Counted from the stretch's first letter, positions 43,417-53,439 are shown. The stretch: DNA of 64,000 nt from Roseibium sp. HPY-6 (GCF_040530035.1 NZ_JBEWCD010000002.1:2773793-2837792), one strand, 5' to 3'. Translations and numbers: made by a program. Notes: generated by a model not told the origin, from the sequence alone.

Positions 43417-44751
43417 ATGTCGTGGTATAGCAAAGTTGCATGGACCGAAGGCCTGTTTCTAAGGCCGCATCATCTGCAGCAGAGCGACCGCTATGCGGAG
43501 CATCTGCTCGATGAGCGCGTCAGACTTGCCTCTCCCTATCCCTGGGGTTTCTCGGAAATCGAGATCGATCAGGATGTCGGTCAGCAGTGCCGCTTTGCCC
43601 TGAGATACGGGCGCGGTATTTTCCCTGACGGCACGGTGTTCAACTTTCCGGCAGATGGCACCCCGCCGCCGGCAATCGACGTTCCTGAAGACTCCGCCGG
43701 ACAGATCGTCTGGCTCGGCATTCCTGAAACGACCGTAAACGCGGTCGAAGTCGCAGATGGCCGCGAGGATGCCGCGACACGATATGTTCAGGGCAGGGAG
43801 ACCATCATCGATTCCACGTCTGCGATCCGGCAGGAAGAAGAAATCGATGTCGCCCATCCTCGATTGGTCTATTCGATCCGCTCGACCCCGCATCCCGGGC
43901 ATGTCTGTCTGCCTGTTGCACGTATCACCGAAATCAAGGACCGCATTGTCATCACCGACAGCACATTCGCCCCGCCTGTCCTGGCGTGCCATGTGCATCC
44001 GGTCGTAACCGGGTGGATCGATTCTGTCATTGGCTGGGTTGAAAGGAAACTGAGCGAATTGGCCCGTTATGCTGCCGATACATCAGCCGGCGGCGGTTTG
44101 CAGAACTTCGACTATCTGACACTGCAGATGCTCAACAGGCTTCATCCGCAACTCATGCATTTGCGCAAATCAGCCTATGTCCATCCCGAACGCGTCTATT
44201 CTGAATTTCTGCAGTTGGCCGGAGAACTCGCAACATTTGCGACCGAAGAACGCCGGGCGCGGAACTACCCCGTTTACGATCATGACCGTTTGCATGACAT
44301 ATTCAAACCGGTCTTGTCCGACATCCAGGCCTTCCTGTCCGCAGGCTATGACCGCAGGGCGATCCGTCTTCCTTTGGAGCAACTCGCGCCGAACGCGTTC
44401 AAGTCGACAATTGTCGACCGGAACCTGTTCTCCCAGGCAAGTTTCGTTATCGAAGTTGCAGCACGTCGTCCACTGACGGAGATTCAGAACGAATTCCCGC
44501 GCCTCTTCAAGGTTGGCCCGTTCGGGCAGATGCGCCAGATCGTCTATTCAAATCTGCCGGGTATCCCGTTGATCCACATGCCTGTTCCACCCGCGCAGAT
44601 CCGCGCGCTGACGGATCGGGTTTATTTCCGGCTCGACAAGACGACACCTCTCTGGCGCGAGTTCAGTCAGGATTCAGCGATCGGGTTGCAGTTCTCCGGT
44701 AACTGGCCCGATCTGCAGCTTGAATTTTATGCCATTCGGGAGGGACGATAA
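43417..44751 (+). CDS. tssK: type VI secretion baseplate protein TssK
   Basis: A 444-residue TssK that links the baseplate to the membrane complex. Landmarks are the N-terminal KVAWTEGLFLRPHHLQQSDRY, the shell domain with FPDGTVFNFP, VARITEIKDR, and the C-terminal PLTEIQNEFPRLFKVG and YFRLDKTTPLW. The length is the family norm. The last base of its stop codon is the first base of the tssL ATG (1-base overlap), so they are coupled. The region before it (43338-43416) holds no gene. Confidence 0.94.
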   Translation: MSWYSKVAWTEGLFLRPHHLQQSDRYAEHLLDERVRLASPYPWGFSEIEIDQDVGQQCRFALRYGRGIFPDGTVFNFPADGTPPPAIDVPEDSAGQIVWLGIPETTVNAVEVADGREDAATRYVQGRETIIDSTSAIRQEEEIDVAHPRLVYSIRSTPHPGHVCLPVARITEIKDRIVITDSTFAPPVLACHVHPVVTGWIDSVIGWVERKLSELARYAADTSAGGGLQNFDYLTLQMLNRLHPQLMHLRKSAYVHPERVYSEFLQLAGELATFATEERRARNYPVYDHDRLHDIFKPVLSDIQAFLSAGYDRRAIRLPLEQLAPNAFKSTIVDRNLFSQASFVIEVAARRPLTEIQNEFPRLFKVGPFGQMRQIVYSNLPGIPLIHMPVPPAQIRALTDRVYFRLDKTTPLWREFSQDSAIGLQFSGNWPDLQLEFYAIREGR

Positions 44752-46361
44752 TGTCGGACAGCGACGATCCCTTCGGCGTTTCCAAACGCAAGGGTAAAAC
44801 GATCGTCCGGCCAAATCCGGGAGGACGGTGGAGCGAAACGTCTCAGCCAGGAGCGCCACAAGCGCCTCAGCAGCCATCCGCGCCGCCACAGGCGCCGTCC
44901 GCACAGCCGACACCGCAGGCTCCCCAGCAACCAGGGCGGGCACCTGACCCCTGGCAGGGTGGGCGCGGCACAGGCCCCGATCCTTATGCGCCGACACCGG
45001 CCGGATACGAATATGGACAGCAAAAAGCGCCGGACATCAGGACGCCACCACCTGAACAGCCATCAGCGCCTCCGCCACCACCTCAACCGCAGCCTCATGG
45101 TGCTGCGCCCGGAGCCCAGACGACTGGTCAGTTGGCGCAAACGCCCGATATCAATCAGATCCGTGTCGCAAACCGGAATCCGATTTCGCGCGCCGCAGCG
45201 CCGCTGCTGCTTCTGCTTGGCCGACTGCATCTGACGATGACCGACGCACAGTTCGATGCGTTGATGCGCGATGTTTACAACGCAATCAAATCCTTCGAAA
45301 AAGACCTGCGAAGTGCCGGCATCACCGACGACCAGATTCAGTCGGCGGCCTACGCGCTCTGTGCGACCTCAGACGATATCGTTCAGAACCTTCCCTCGGC
45401 AGGGCGGCATCAATGGACGCAGTATTCGATGCTGACCCAGTTCTTTGGACAGGCGACCGGCGGTGTGGAATTTTTCCAGGTTCTGGAAAAGGCAAAGCAG
45501 GACCCGGGACGCAACTATGGCGTCCTTGAGGTTATGCACTCCTGCCTCTCGCTCGGGTTTTACGGAAAGTATCGCGCAATCCAGGGCGGACAACAGGGGC
45601 TTGAGCGGGAGCGCAGGGATCTCCATGAGATCCTGCGTCGTGTCAGACCACGACCGGGTGATGACTTGTCCCCCCACTGGCGCGGCCTGGAGCTTTTGCA
45701 GAGACGGACCGGTTTTTCAGTTCCGATCTGGTCGGTTGCAGCCGTTGCAGGCGCGCTTCTGCTTGGCGGGTACGTGACCTTGATGCTGCTTCTTGCCAGC
45801 GGCAGTGAGGTCATCGCGAGCCGCGCAAGTGCGCTTTACCCGACTGGCCCCGTCGAACTCGCGCGCGAGGGCTATCAGCCGAAACCGCCGCCCGCGCTCG
45901 AACCGCCGGCCAATGCGCCGATTGACACTTTGTCGGCGCAACTGGCGGGAATTGACGGTCTTGAGATCGAGCAGGCCGGTCCGGCAATCATGCTTCGGAT
46001 GCGCGCTCAGTTCGACGTCGCAGCAGCGACACTGCGGCCCGAGTTCCAGCTGCTTGTTGAACAGGTCAGTCAAACGCTCAATGAGGTGGACGGGGAAATT
46101 CTTGTTGTTGGTCATACTGATAGCGACCCGATCCGCAACAATCCGCGTTTTCCGACCAACTGGCATCTGTCCGTTGAACGGGCGAAGTCGGTTGCCGACG
46201 TAATGCAGGCCATTTTGAAAAAGTCCGACAGGGTCCAGGTGGAAGGGCGCGGTGCGGAAGAGCCGATCGCTCCCAACACCAGCAGTCAGGGCAAAGCGCT
46301 CAATCGCCGGGTGGAGGTGTTTTTAAAGCCTCCCTCAAAGGGACTGGTGATCGAGAATTGA
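44751..46361 (+). CDS. tssL: type VI secretion membrane protein TssL with OmpA C-terminal domain
   Basis: A 536-residue inner-membrane protein. N-terminal residues about 25-140 are Pro/Gln/Ala-rich and disordered; the DotU-type cytoplasmic domain spans about 145-310 (landmarks AAPLLLLLGRLHL, AAYALCATSDDIVQN, MHSCLSLGFYGKYR). One TM segment lies at about 325-350, and a periplasmic OmpA-like domain at about 400-530 (ILVVGHTDSDPIRN, NRRVEVFL). In Agrobacterium-type T6SSs without TssJ, this extended TssL holds the complex to peptidoglycan and is phosphorylated by PpkA; the N-terminal region here is Thr/Ser-containing and could be the phosphoacceptor. Confidence 0.94.
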   Translation: MSDSDDPFGVSKRKGKTIVRPNPGGRWSETSQPGAPQAPQQPSAPPQAPSAQPTPQAPQQPGRAPDPWQGGRGTGPDPYAPTPAGYEYGQQKAPDIRTPPPEQPSAPPPPPQPQPHGAAPGAQTTGQLAQTPDINQIRVANRNPISRAAAPLLLLLGRLHLTMTDAQFDALMRDVYNAIKSFEKDLRSAGITDDQIQSAAYALCATSDDIVQNLPSAGRHQWTQYSMLTQFFGQATGGVEFFQVLEKAKQDPGRNYGVLEVMHSCLSLGFYGKYRAIQGGQQGLERERRDLHEILRRVRPRPGDDLSPHWRGLELLQRRTGFSVPIWSVAAVAGALLLGGYVTLMLLLASGSEVIASRASALYPTGPVELAREGYQPKPPPALEPPANAPIDTLSAQLAGIDGLEIEQAGPAIMLRMRAQFDVAAATLRPEFQLLVEQVSQTLNEVDGEILVVGHTDSDPIRNNPRFPTNWHLSVERAKSVADVMQAILKKSDRVQVEGRGAEEPIAPNTSSQGKALNRRVEVFLKPPSKGLVIEN

Positions 46362-46401
46362 ACGTCAACTCCGGGGCAAAGATAGAAACAAGGCATTATC
46401 G

Positions 46402-49400
46402 ATGAAATTCTGGCTCGGAATAACGGCAATACTGATCGGCATCATTGCGCTGATCGCCCTGATCTGGTTCGGCGGACCATTTCTTGCCATAGCAGGCGTG
46501 CGTCCTTTTGAGCCGCTATGGGTCCGGCTTCTTCTGGCGGCTCTGATCCTGCTGACGATTGGTGGCTGGACGGTCTACCGGATTTACAAACGCATCGCTG
46601 CCAATCGCGCTCTTGAGCAGGAAATCATTCAGCCCAAGGCGAGTGAAGAGGATCTGCAGATCCTTTCGGAGCGCATGAAGGATGCGTTGAAGACTCTTAA
46701 GACGGCGAGCGGAAACACGCGGACGTATCTTTACGATCTGCCTTGGTATCTGATGATCGGGCCTCCTGGCGCCGGTAAAACCACTGCACTTGTCCATTCG
46801 GGACTGAAATTTGCCAACAAGCGCGGGAAGGGCGAAGAACAGAAGATCAAGGGACTCGGCGGCACGCGATACTGTGACTGGTGGTTTGCTGAAAATGCAG
46901 TGCTGATCGATACCGCCGGTCGCTACACCACGCAGGATTCGGACGAGGAACACGATCGCGAGGCGTGGATTGGTTTCCTGAACATCTTGCGCAAGGCAAG
47001 GCCGCGCCAGCCGGTCAACGGTGTCATGGTCTCCATCAGTCTGGAAGACCTGATGACGCTCTCCGACGAGAAGCTGAAAGAACACACAGATGCGATCAGG
47101 GCGCGCCTGATTGAACTCTACAAGACTCTTAAGATCGACTTTCCCGTCTATGTCATATTCACCAAGGCGGACACGGTTGCGGGTTTCATGGAGTTCTTCG
47201 GCTCTTATCCGGAAAGCCGGCGCAATCTGGTTTGGGGGGCGACATTCCAGACCCGCGAGAAGAACAAGAACATGGTCGGGGAAACTCCGGCCGAGTTTGA
47301 CCTCTTGATCGAACGCCTTAACGAGGAACTCGCCGACAGACTTCAGGAAGAACCCGACCCGCGCGCGCGCTTGATGCTCTACGGGTTCCCGACACAAATT
47401 GCAGCGCTGAAAGACAGGATTACAGGCTTCCTGAACGCCATATTCGAGCCAAGTCGGTACTATCCGAATGCCGTCCTGCGCGGGTTTTATTTCACCTCCG
47501 GCACGCAGACCGGTACGGCGATTGACCGTGTCATCGGCTCCATGAGTCAGGCCTTCGGAACCTCCTACCAGGCAGCAGCTTTATCCGGGCAGGGAAAAAG
47601 CTATTTCCTGAAAGACCTGCTCAGCAAGGTGATCATCGGCGAAGCTGGTTGGGTGACGCACAACCGGCAGGCCGTCCGTATGGCCACGGCAGCGCGGATC
47701 GCGGCCTACACCGCTATTGTGCTTGTGACGCTCGGTCTCGGAAGCCTCTGGACGATGAGCTATCTGAACAACCAGGCCCTGATTGACGAGACGGCAAAAG
47801 CCGTGGCTGCGGTCCGGGCTGAAGGCGAAGGCGTTCTTGAGCAACGCGTTGTTCGCGACGACAGCTTGCGCGATTCCGCCTATCTCCTGTCTTTGCTGCG
47901 CAGCCTGCCTGCCGGCTACGACAGCCAGGACAATCCGACACCCTTTCTGGAAAAGTTCGGATTGAGTCAGCGGGAACGCCTTGAGGCGGCGGGCATCACG
48001 TCCTATCGCAGCGGGCTGGAGCGACTGCTCAGGCCCCGTCTTCTGTTGCGCATTGAAGAACAGATGACGGATGTCCTCGACAACCGCACGGGTCCCGGCG
48101 GCCAGGATATCGATACGCTCTACAATCTGACAAAGCTCTACAGGATGGTCGCGGGTGACGCGCCCGAGATCGACAAGGATCAGATCAAGAACTCCTTCAG
48201 GGCGGACTTCCTGCAGAGTTTCCCCGGACGCCAGGGGGAAGTCCTTCGCAATGAACTCAACTCCCATATTGCCGCGATGCTGGATCTTGATTTCGGCGGA
48301 AACGTCCTGACCGATCAACTCGACGGTGTGCTTGTCGCCGAAGTCCAGAGAGAGCTGGCCCGGGTCAGCCTCGCGGAACGTGGCTATGCTCTGCTGAAGT
48401 CCCGCTCGAAGGGTCTGACGAGTGAAGACTGGATCGCGGAACAGCGCGGCGGCCCGGATATGGAAACGGTGTTCGAAACGGAAAATGGCGATACGCTCGA
48501 TACCGTCATCGTCGACCGTTTCTATACCTACCCCGGATTCCATCTTTCCGTCCTGCCGAACCTTGCGGGTATCCGCGAGGAACTGGAACGGGATAAATGG
48601 GTGTTTGGCGATATCAGCGAAGCGGATGCGTTTTCCGACCAGTATCAATCACTGCCGGCCGAAATCCTTGCGCTTTACACGAAGGATTATATTGCGGCCT
48701 GGGAAGAAGCGCTTGGCAATCTGAAATTCAAGTCCATGCGCAACGACAAGCCGCTTTATACAACGTTGCAAGCCGTTTCCGCACCGACGTCGCCTGTCGT
48801 CCAGCTTCTTGAAAGCATCCGCAACGAGACGCTGTTGACCCAGGACCTGTCGCAGGAGGGCATTGCAGGTGCCGTTGGCGGCGGAAATGCTCAGGACGCC
48901 GGATCGGAAGCAGCCCAGAAGGTTTTCCAGTACTACGTTCTGGACAGGGCCGGTGGCCTGAAGCGCATTGGGCTGGAGGCCGGCATCAAGGCGCTGGCTC
49001 CGGGCGGTGTATCAAGTGCCCTCGACGCTGCCACCGGAAATGACGGTCCTGCCATCATCCCGGGCAAGGCGATCGAAGATCATTTCCGCCCATATCATGT
49101 GCTTGTCGAAGGTGAAAACAGTCGCAAGATCGACGCGCTCTTGCTGAATTTCAAGAACATTCTCGACAATCTTCTCGTCGTTGCCAACAACCCGCTGCAG
49201 AGCGAGACGGCAAACTCGAACGTGCAGATTCAGGCTTCTCTTCTTCGAAGTAACGCCACACGTTTCCCGCAGCCGTTCGACAAGCTCATTCTGCAAGCTG
49301 CCAAGGAGTTCGACGAGGAATTCAAGGAGACTTCGATCACGCAGCTGAATGAAAAGCTCAAGTCCCAAGTCGTGGAGGCATGTCAGCGCACAGTGTCGCG

Positions 49401-50055
49401 AAACTATCCGTTCACGAACGGCCGCTCGGAAGTGCCGATGACCGAGTTCGCCAAGCTTTTCTCGCCGAATGGCATCATGCAGCAGTTCTTTGATCAGAAC
49501 CTGAAAGCCTTGGTGGACACCTCTTCGCGACCGTGGAACTGGAAGCCCGAGGTCTCTCAGGCCGACAGGCTGTCGAATGCCACACTGCGCCAGTTCGAAA
49601 GAGCTGACCTGATTAAGCAGGCGTTTTTCCCGACCGGGAACGCATTTCCGTCCATTGGCCTGCAGGTTGTGCCGCGTGCACTGTCCCAGCAGGCAGATGC
49701 GGCCAGCCTGGAGGTCAACGGCAATCTGGTTCTGGTTACGCGTGGACCGGGTTTCAATGCCGATATCGAGCCACTTCCTGCCAGTTTCGACTGGCCAAGT
49801 AACACGGCAACGCCTCGCGTGGTTCTGGTCATCCAGCCGGAGGTTCCTGGCTACAGATCGCGTCAGGAGATCCATGGCGACTGGGCTTTCTACAGGTTCG
49901 TCAGAGCCAACAGGGTCAGCTCCGGACAAAACAAATTCGTTGTCAGGAAAACGCTTGGTGGACGGCAGGTTGCATTCACGGTGACGCTACGCACAAAGCC
50001 GAACCCGTTCTTCCTGTCTGCGGTCGGCGACTTCAAATGTCCGACAAGTTTTTGA
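46402..50055 (+). CDS. tssM: type VI secretion membrane protein TssM (IcmF)
   Basis: A 1217-residue inner-membrane protein. Two TM segments lie at about 5-30 and 42-62; the cytoplasmic domain has Walker A GPPGAGKT at 120-127 and the later switch IDTAGRYTTQD. A third TM segment is at about 430-452, then a large periplasmic part with IcmF-related and C-terminal TssM domains (SFDWPSNTATPRVVL-type region near the end). It forms the trans-envelope channel scaffold with TssL. In Agrobacterium the ATPase activity matters for energising secretion. It follows tssL by 40 bases. Confidence 0.95.
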   Translation: MKFWLGITAILIGIIALIALIWFGGPFLAIAGVRPFEPLWVRLLLAALILLTIGGWTVYRIYKRIAANRALEQEIIQPKASEEDLQILSERMKDALKTLKTASGNTRTYLYDLPWYLMIGPPGAGKTTALVHSGLKFANKRGKGEEQKIKGLGGTRYCDWWFAENAVLIDTAGRYTTQDSDEEHDREAWIGFLNILRKARPRQPVNGVMVSISLEDLMTLSDEKLKEHTDAIRARLIELYKTLKIDFPVYVIFTKADTVAGFMEFFGSYPESRRNLVWGATFQTREKNKNMVGETPAEFDLLIERLNEELADRLQEEPDPRARLMLYGFPTQIAALKDRITGFLNAIFEPSRYYPNAVLRGFYFTSGTQTGTAIDRVIGSMSQAFGTSYQAAALSGQGKSYFLKDLLSKVIIGEAGWVTHNRQAVRMATAARIAAYTAIVLVTLGLGSLWTMSYLNNQALIDETAKAVAAVRAEGEGVLEQRVVRDDSLRDSAYLLSLLRSLPAGYDSQDNPTPFLEKFGLSQRERLEAAGITSYRSGLERLLRPRLLLRIEEQMTDVLDNRTGPGGQDIDTLYNLTKLYRMVAGDAPEIDKDQIKNSFRADFLQSFPGRQGEVLRNELNSHIAAMLDLDFGGNVLTDQLDGVLVAEVQRELARVSLAERGYALLKSRSKGLTSEDWIAEQRGGPDMETVFETENGDTLDTVIVDRFYTYPGFHLSVLPNLAGIREELERDKWVFGDISEADAFSDQYQSLPAEILALYTKDYIAAWEEALGNLKFKSMRNDKPLYTTLQAVSAPTSPVVQLLESIRNETLLTQDLSQEGIAGAVGGGNAQDAGSEAAQKVFQYYVLDRAGGLKRIGLEAGIKALAPGGVSSALDAATGNDGPAIIPGKAIEDHFRPYHVLVEGENSRKIDALLLNFKNILDNLLVVANNPLQSETANSNVQIQASLLRSNATRFPQPFDKLILQAAKEFDEEFKETSITQLNEKLKSQVVEACQRTVSRNYPFTNGRSEVPMTEFAKLFSPNGIMQQFFDQNLKALVDTSSRPWNWKPEVSQADRLSNATLRQFERADLIKQAFFPTGNAFPSIGLQVVPRALSQQADAASLEVNGNLVLVTRGPGFNADIEPLPASFDWPSNTATPRVVLVIQPEVPGYRSRQEIHGDWAFYRFVRANRVSSGQNKFVVRKTLGGRQVAFTVTLRTKPNPFFLSAVGDFKCPTSF

Positions 50056-50065
50056 ACGGAGCGTC

Positions 50066-50749
50066 ATGACGAACACGGTCGGATATTTCGGAAAGCTGCC
50101 GGACCGTGCCGATTTTGTAATCGGCCGATGCCCGAATGGCTTCTCGAGGATCTGGGAACCCTTTCTGATGCGGGGCCTTGCGCAGTCGCGAGAAGACCTC
50201 GGCGCTGCCTGGGAAGAAGCCTATATGACCATGCCGGTCTGGCGGTTCCTGATCAGGCCCGAAACGGGAGAAGGCGACACTGCCGAACCCGTCTGCGGTG
50301 CCTTCATGCCAAGCGTCGACAAGGTTGGCCGCAAGTTTCCGCTGACGATTGCAGGCTCTGCAAGTGGCTTGACGGAAACCGCGATGCCCGATGAGGCCTG
50401 GTACGATGCGACCGAGGCCGCACTTTTGAGTGCACTCGACGATGAAGCCGACCTTGAAGGTTTCAAAGCTGCGGTCGCCGGATTGGGCGAACCGTCAATC
50501 GGCCCGAACCCGGCACACTCTGACGAAGGTCGCCTTCTGGAAGCCGGAGACAGCACGGCCGGAAGGCTCAAGACGGTCTTCTGGTGCCGTGCCGGGCAGG
50601 GGGCATTTGTCTTCCGGTGTCCGGGATTGCCGGAGGAAGGAGCATTTCAATGGCTGCTCCTGCCTGAAGTATTTGAAACAACAGACATGAAGTCCGAAGT
50701 GGCAGGGCAAGAACATGGGCGATTCCATTCGGAGGATCACCAAACATGA
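50066..50749 (+). CDS. tagF: T6SS regulator TagF
   Basis: A 227-residue TagF (DUF2094, the BMA_A0400 family). The N-terminal GYFGKLPDRADFVIGRCPNGFSRIWEPFL is the family signature; VWRFLI, GAFMPSVDKVGRKFPLTI and the central AWYDATEAALLSAL follow. In Pseudomonas and Agrobacterium, TagF holds Fha in check and represses T6SS firing. In Agrobacterium it is fused to PppA; here the two are separate genes whose codons overlap (ATGA), the same functional pairing. Confidence 0.9.
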   Translation: MTNTVGYFGKLPDRADFVIGRCPNGFSRIWEPFLMRGLAQSREDLGAAWEEAYMTMPVWRFLIRPETGEGDTAEPVCGAFMPSVDKVGRKFPLTIAGSASGLTETAMPDEAWYDATEAALLSALDDEADLEGFKAAVAGLGEPSIGPNPAHSDEGRLLEAGDSTAGRLKTVFWCRAGQGAFVFRCPGLPEEGAFQWLLLPEVFETTDMKSEVAGQEHGRFHSEDHQT

Positions 50750-51489
50750 TGCAGCCAGAAACCAGGGAACTGAGGGGATTTTCGATAGGCCTGACCCATG
50801 TCGGTTGTGTTCGTGAGGAAAATCAGGACACGTTCTACTGTGATGAGAAAAAAGGCGTTTTCGCCGTTATGGATGGTGCTGGCGGTTTGAACGGGGGCGC
50901 CATGGCGTCAAATCTCGTCAAAGAAGCACTTACGACAATCAGGGTGCCGCTGAGCGCTGTTGATCTTCTGGATCAGTTCGAGGGCCGTGTGATCGATGCC
51001 AAAGAGCAGATCGAGCAGGCGTCCGCAAAGGCGAACGGCGCTGCCATGGGAACAACCATTGCCGCCCTTTTGACTTACGGCGTCAATTTTGCCTGCCTAT
51101 GGGCTGGTGACAGCCGGGTTTATCGGCTCAGAAACGGTCAAATGGAACAATTGACCACAGATCACACCGAGGCACAGGAACTCGTCGATCAACAGGTTCT
51201 TACAGAAGAAGAAGCCAGAAACTTTTCCCGTCGGCATGTCATTACGAGAGCCATCGGGTCGGGCGTTGATCTGGAACTCGAACTGGTCTCCGGAAACTTG
51301 CAGCAAGGCGATCGCTTTTTGCTTTGTTCCGACGGATTGACCGGGCATCTTGAGGACGCGGTAATTGCAAGTTGTCTTCTGGACGGGGCACAAAAGTCGG
51401 TTGCCCATGGATTGTTGAACGGGGCTCTGGAACGGGGCGGGGCCGACAACGTGACCGTTGTGGTAGTTGATATTGATCAGATTGGTTAG
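50746..51489 (+). CDS. pppA: T6SS PP2C-family protein phosphatase PppA
   Basis: A 247-residue PP2C serine/threonine phosphatase. The metal-binding motifs are complete: REENQDTFYCDEKKGVFAVMDGAGG, the GTTIAALL centre, the later LLCSDGLTGHLEDA, and GGADNVTVVVV at the end. In other T6SSs it reverses PpkA phosphorylation and turns the machine off. It starts inside the tagF stop codon and is followed by ppkA after 20 bases. Cytoplasmic: no membrane segment. Confidence 0.93.
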   Translation: MMQPETRELRGFSIGLTHVGCVREENQDTFYCDEKKGVFAVMDGAGGLNGGAMASNLVKEALTTIRVPLSAVDLLDQFEGRVIDAKEQIEQASAKANGAAMGTTIAALLTYGVNFACLWAGDSRVYRLRNGQMEQLTTDHTEAQELVDQQVLTEEEARNFSRRHVITRAIGSGVDLELELVSGNLQQGDRFLLCSDGLTGHLEDAVIASCLLDGAQKSVAHGLLNGALERGGADNVTVVVVDIDQIG

Positions 51490-51509
51490 GGTGAAGGAGA
51501 AGCCCGCTT

Positions 51510-53402
51510 ATGAATCCGGATGACCATCTTCTTCCGATAGGAACGCGGCTCAACAATCTTTACGAAATTGAAGAGCATATCGCCGATGGCGGTATCGGAA
51601 TTGTCTACCGGGCACGGGATATCGAAAGCGGCGACCCGGTCGCGATCAAGGTGCTGCTGGCAAATTTTGCAAAGGATCCGATGATCCTTGATCTGTTCAA
51701 GCGGGAAGCCAAAATTCTGCGGAAGCTCAAGCACGATGCGTTGACGCAGTATTACGTGTTCACCAAAGAACCGACCCTGGGCGTCTATTACCTCGCGATG
51801 GAGTTCGTGGGCGGGCCCTCTCTGAAATCGCGGCTGGAAGCCGGTGCGCTGGAGCCGGAGGCGGTCTACAGGCTGCTCGTTAGGGTGGCCTCGGCTCTGC
51901 AGGCTGTCCATGACCGCGAGGTTATTCACCGCGACCTGTCGCCGGACAACATCATTCTGCAAAACGGCGATGTGGGTCAGGCCAAGATCATCGATTTCGG
52001 AATATCGCGCGCGAATACCGGCGGACCGACAATCATCGGTGACGGCTTTGCCGGCAAGGTCAATTACGTTTCGCCGGAGCAGGTCGGGTTGTTCGACGGA
52101 AAGGTCACGGCAAGAAGCGATATCTATTCCCTGGGGCTGGTCATCAACGAGGCGCTCACCGGCAGACAGACGGATATGGGCGGTACCCAGGTTGAGATGA
52201 TCGAGAAACGCCGGATCGTTCCCTCGCTTGACGGGGTCGATAACCGCTTTCGTCCTCTCCTTGAATCGATGCTTCAACCCGACCCCGCAAACAGGCCGTC
52301 CTCGATGGGTGAAATTGCGGAGTGGACGCTTGGCGCACCCATGTACCGGCCTGTCGAGGAAAAAACGATTATCAGGCCCTCTGCGCCACCGCCTGAACAG
52401 TCCGCACTTGACCAGCCGCCGCCACCTGTTCGCTGGGGGCGCAGGATTCTCGTGGCGCTATCACTTCTCGGATTTGCCAGTGTCGGGGCAGGTGGGGTCT
52501 ATTTTCTCGTTGGGCGAACCGTTCCCACGATCGATCAGAAACCGGTACTTGTTCCGCAGCCGCGCGAAAACGCTCCCAAACCACCGATCCAGACCTCCAA
52601 TCAGGGCGGTGGAACTTCGAATCAGATTGATGACGGGGGACAACCGCCTAAGCCAGTTGAACAGAACGGCCCGGATGACAAGACGACAGATTTCACGCAA
52701 GATGGTGGCGGCAACCTCACTCCTCCACCGTCCAACAACCCGGACAACGGATCGACGAACACTCCAATTGAGCAGGCAACGCTCAAGCCTGAGGATCGCG
52801 TCCGGAACTTCATAAGCAACTACAAGGCGGGAGATTGCATGTACCTGCAGCCCGTTCAGGTTGCCGCAAACTCTGCAGAAATCGAGGGGTTCGCCTCGCG
52901 CACTCCACCCTTTATCGCATTTGACAGTGACTTCACCCGTCAGCAGGGTTTCGAGGCGAAGATACAGGCAAACCTGGTCTCTGACGCACAGTGTCCTGCC
53001 GTCTCCTTTCTCCGTGCGACACCCCAGGGAAATGAAAAGACTGAACTGCGGCTGGACATGCAAAGAACGGTGGTTCCCAACGGAGAAAACATGGCGGGCC
53101 GGATCTCCGGCTTCGACCCATCGACGGGTGAACTCGGACTTTTGTTTGTCTCAAGCAACGGTAAAGTCAGCAATCTCTCTCCGTATCTGCAATCGGATGA
53201 CGGCGGTGCAGGGTTCGTGGTCCCGCTGAACCTGAAAACACAATCTGAAGAGACCGGCCTGATCATTTCCATGGTTGGAACAAATCTCGTCTCGAATCTT
53301 GCCGTGCGGAGGGAAACGCAGGCCGACAAATATTTTGACGCATTGATGCAGGACCTCCCGATCTTGCGGGCAACGGCAACCACGGTCAAAGTGGTACCCT
53401 GA
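51510..53402 (+). CDS. ppkA: T6SS serine/threonine kinase PpkA with a novel periplasmic domain
   Basis: A 630-residue membrane kinase. The Hanks-type kinase domain (about 15-275) has K47 in VAIKVLL, the catalytic loop HRDLSPDN at 140-147 (Ser where Lys is usual in HRDLKP) and DFG at 162-164, so it should be active with a variant loop. One TM segment at 312-335 is followed by a Gly/Pro/Asn linker and a C-terminal periplasmic domain (about 427-615) with Cys443 and Cys495. PpkA of Pseudomonas has a von Willebrand domain there instead. The same C-terminal domain recurs in the TonB-like protein downstream. PpkA phosphorylates Fha/TssL in other systems. Confidence 0.92.
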   Translation: MNPDDHLLPIGTRLNNLYEIEEHIADGGIGIVYRARDIESGDPVAIKVLLANFAKDPMILDLFKREAKILRKLKHDALTQYYVFTKEPTLGVYYLAMEFVGGPSLKSRLEAGALEPEAVYRLLVRVASALQAVHDREVIHRDLSPDNIILQNGDVGQAKIIDFGISRANTGGPTIIGDGFAGKVNYVSPEQVGLFDGKVTARSDIYSLGLVINEALTGRQTDMGGTQVEMIEKRRIVPSLDGVDNRFRPLLESMLQPDPANRPSSMGEIAEWTLGAPMYRPVEEKTIIRPSAPPPEQSALDQPPPPVRWGRRILVALSLLGFASVGAGGVYFLVGRTVPTIDQKPVLVPQPRENAPKPPIQTSNQGGGTSNQIDDGGQPPKPVEQNGPDDKTTDFTQDGGGNLTPPPSNNPDNGSTNTPIEQATLKPEDRVRNFISNYKAGDCMYLQPVQVAANSAEIEGFASRTPPFIAFDSDFTRQQGFEAKIQANLVSDAQCPAVSFLRATPQGNEKTELRLDMQRTVVPNGENMAGRISGFDPSTGELGLLFVSSNGKVSNLSPYLQSDDGGAGFVVPLNLKTQSEETGLIISMVGTNLVSNLAVRRETQADKYFDALMQDLPILRATATTVKVVP

Positions 53403-53439
53403 AGCATCGCGTCAAATCGGGAATGGATCTGCAACGGGA

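Noticed and set aside
47581..48648. 355-residue minus-strand open frame inside tssM
   Set aside because: Antisense shadow of TssM.
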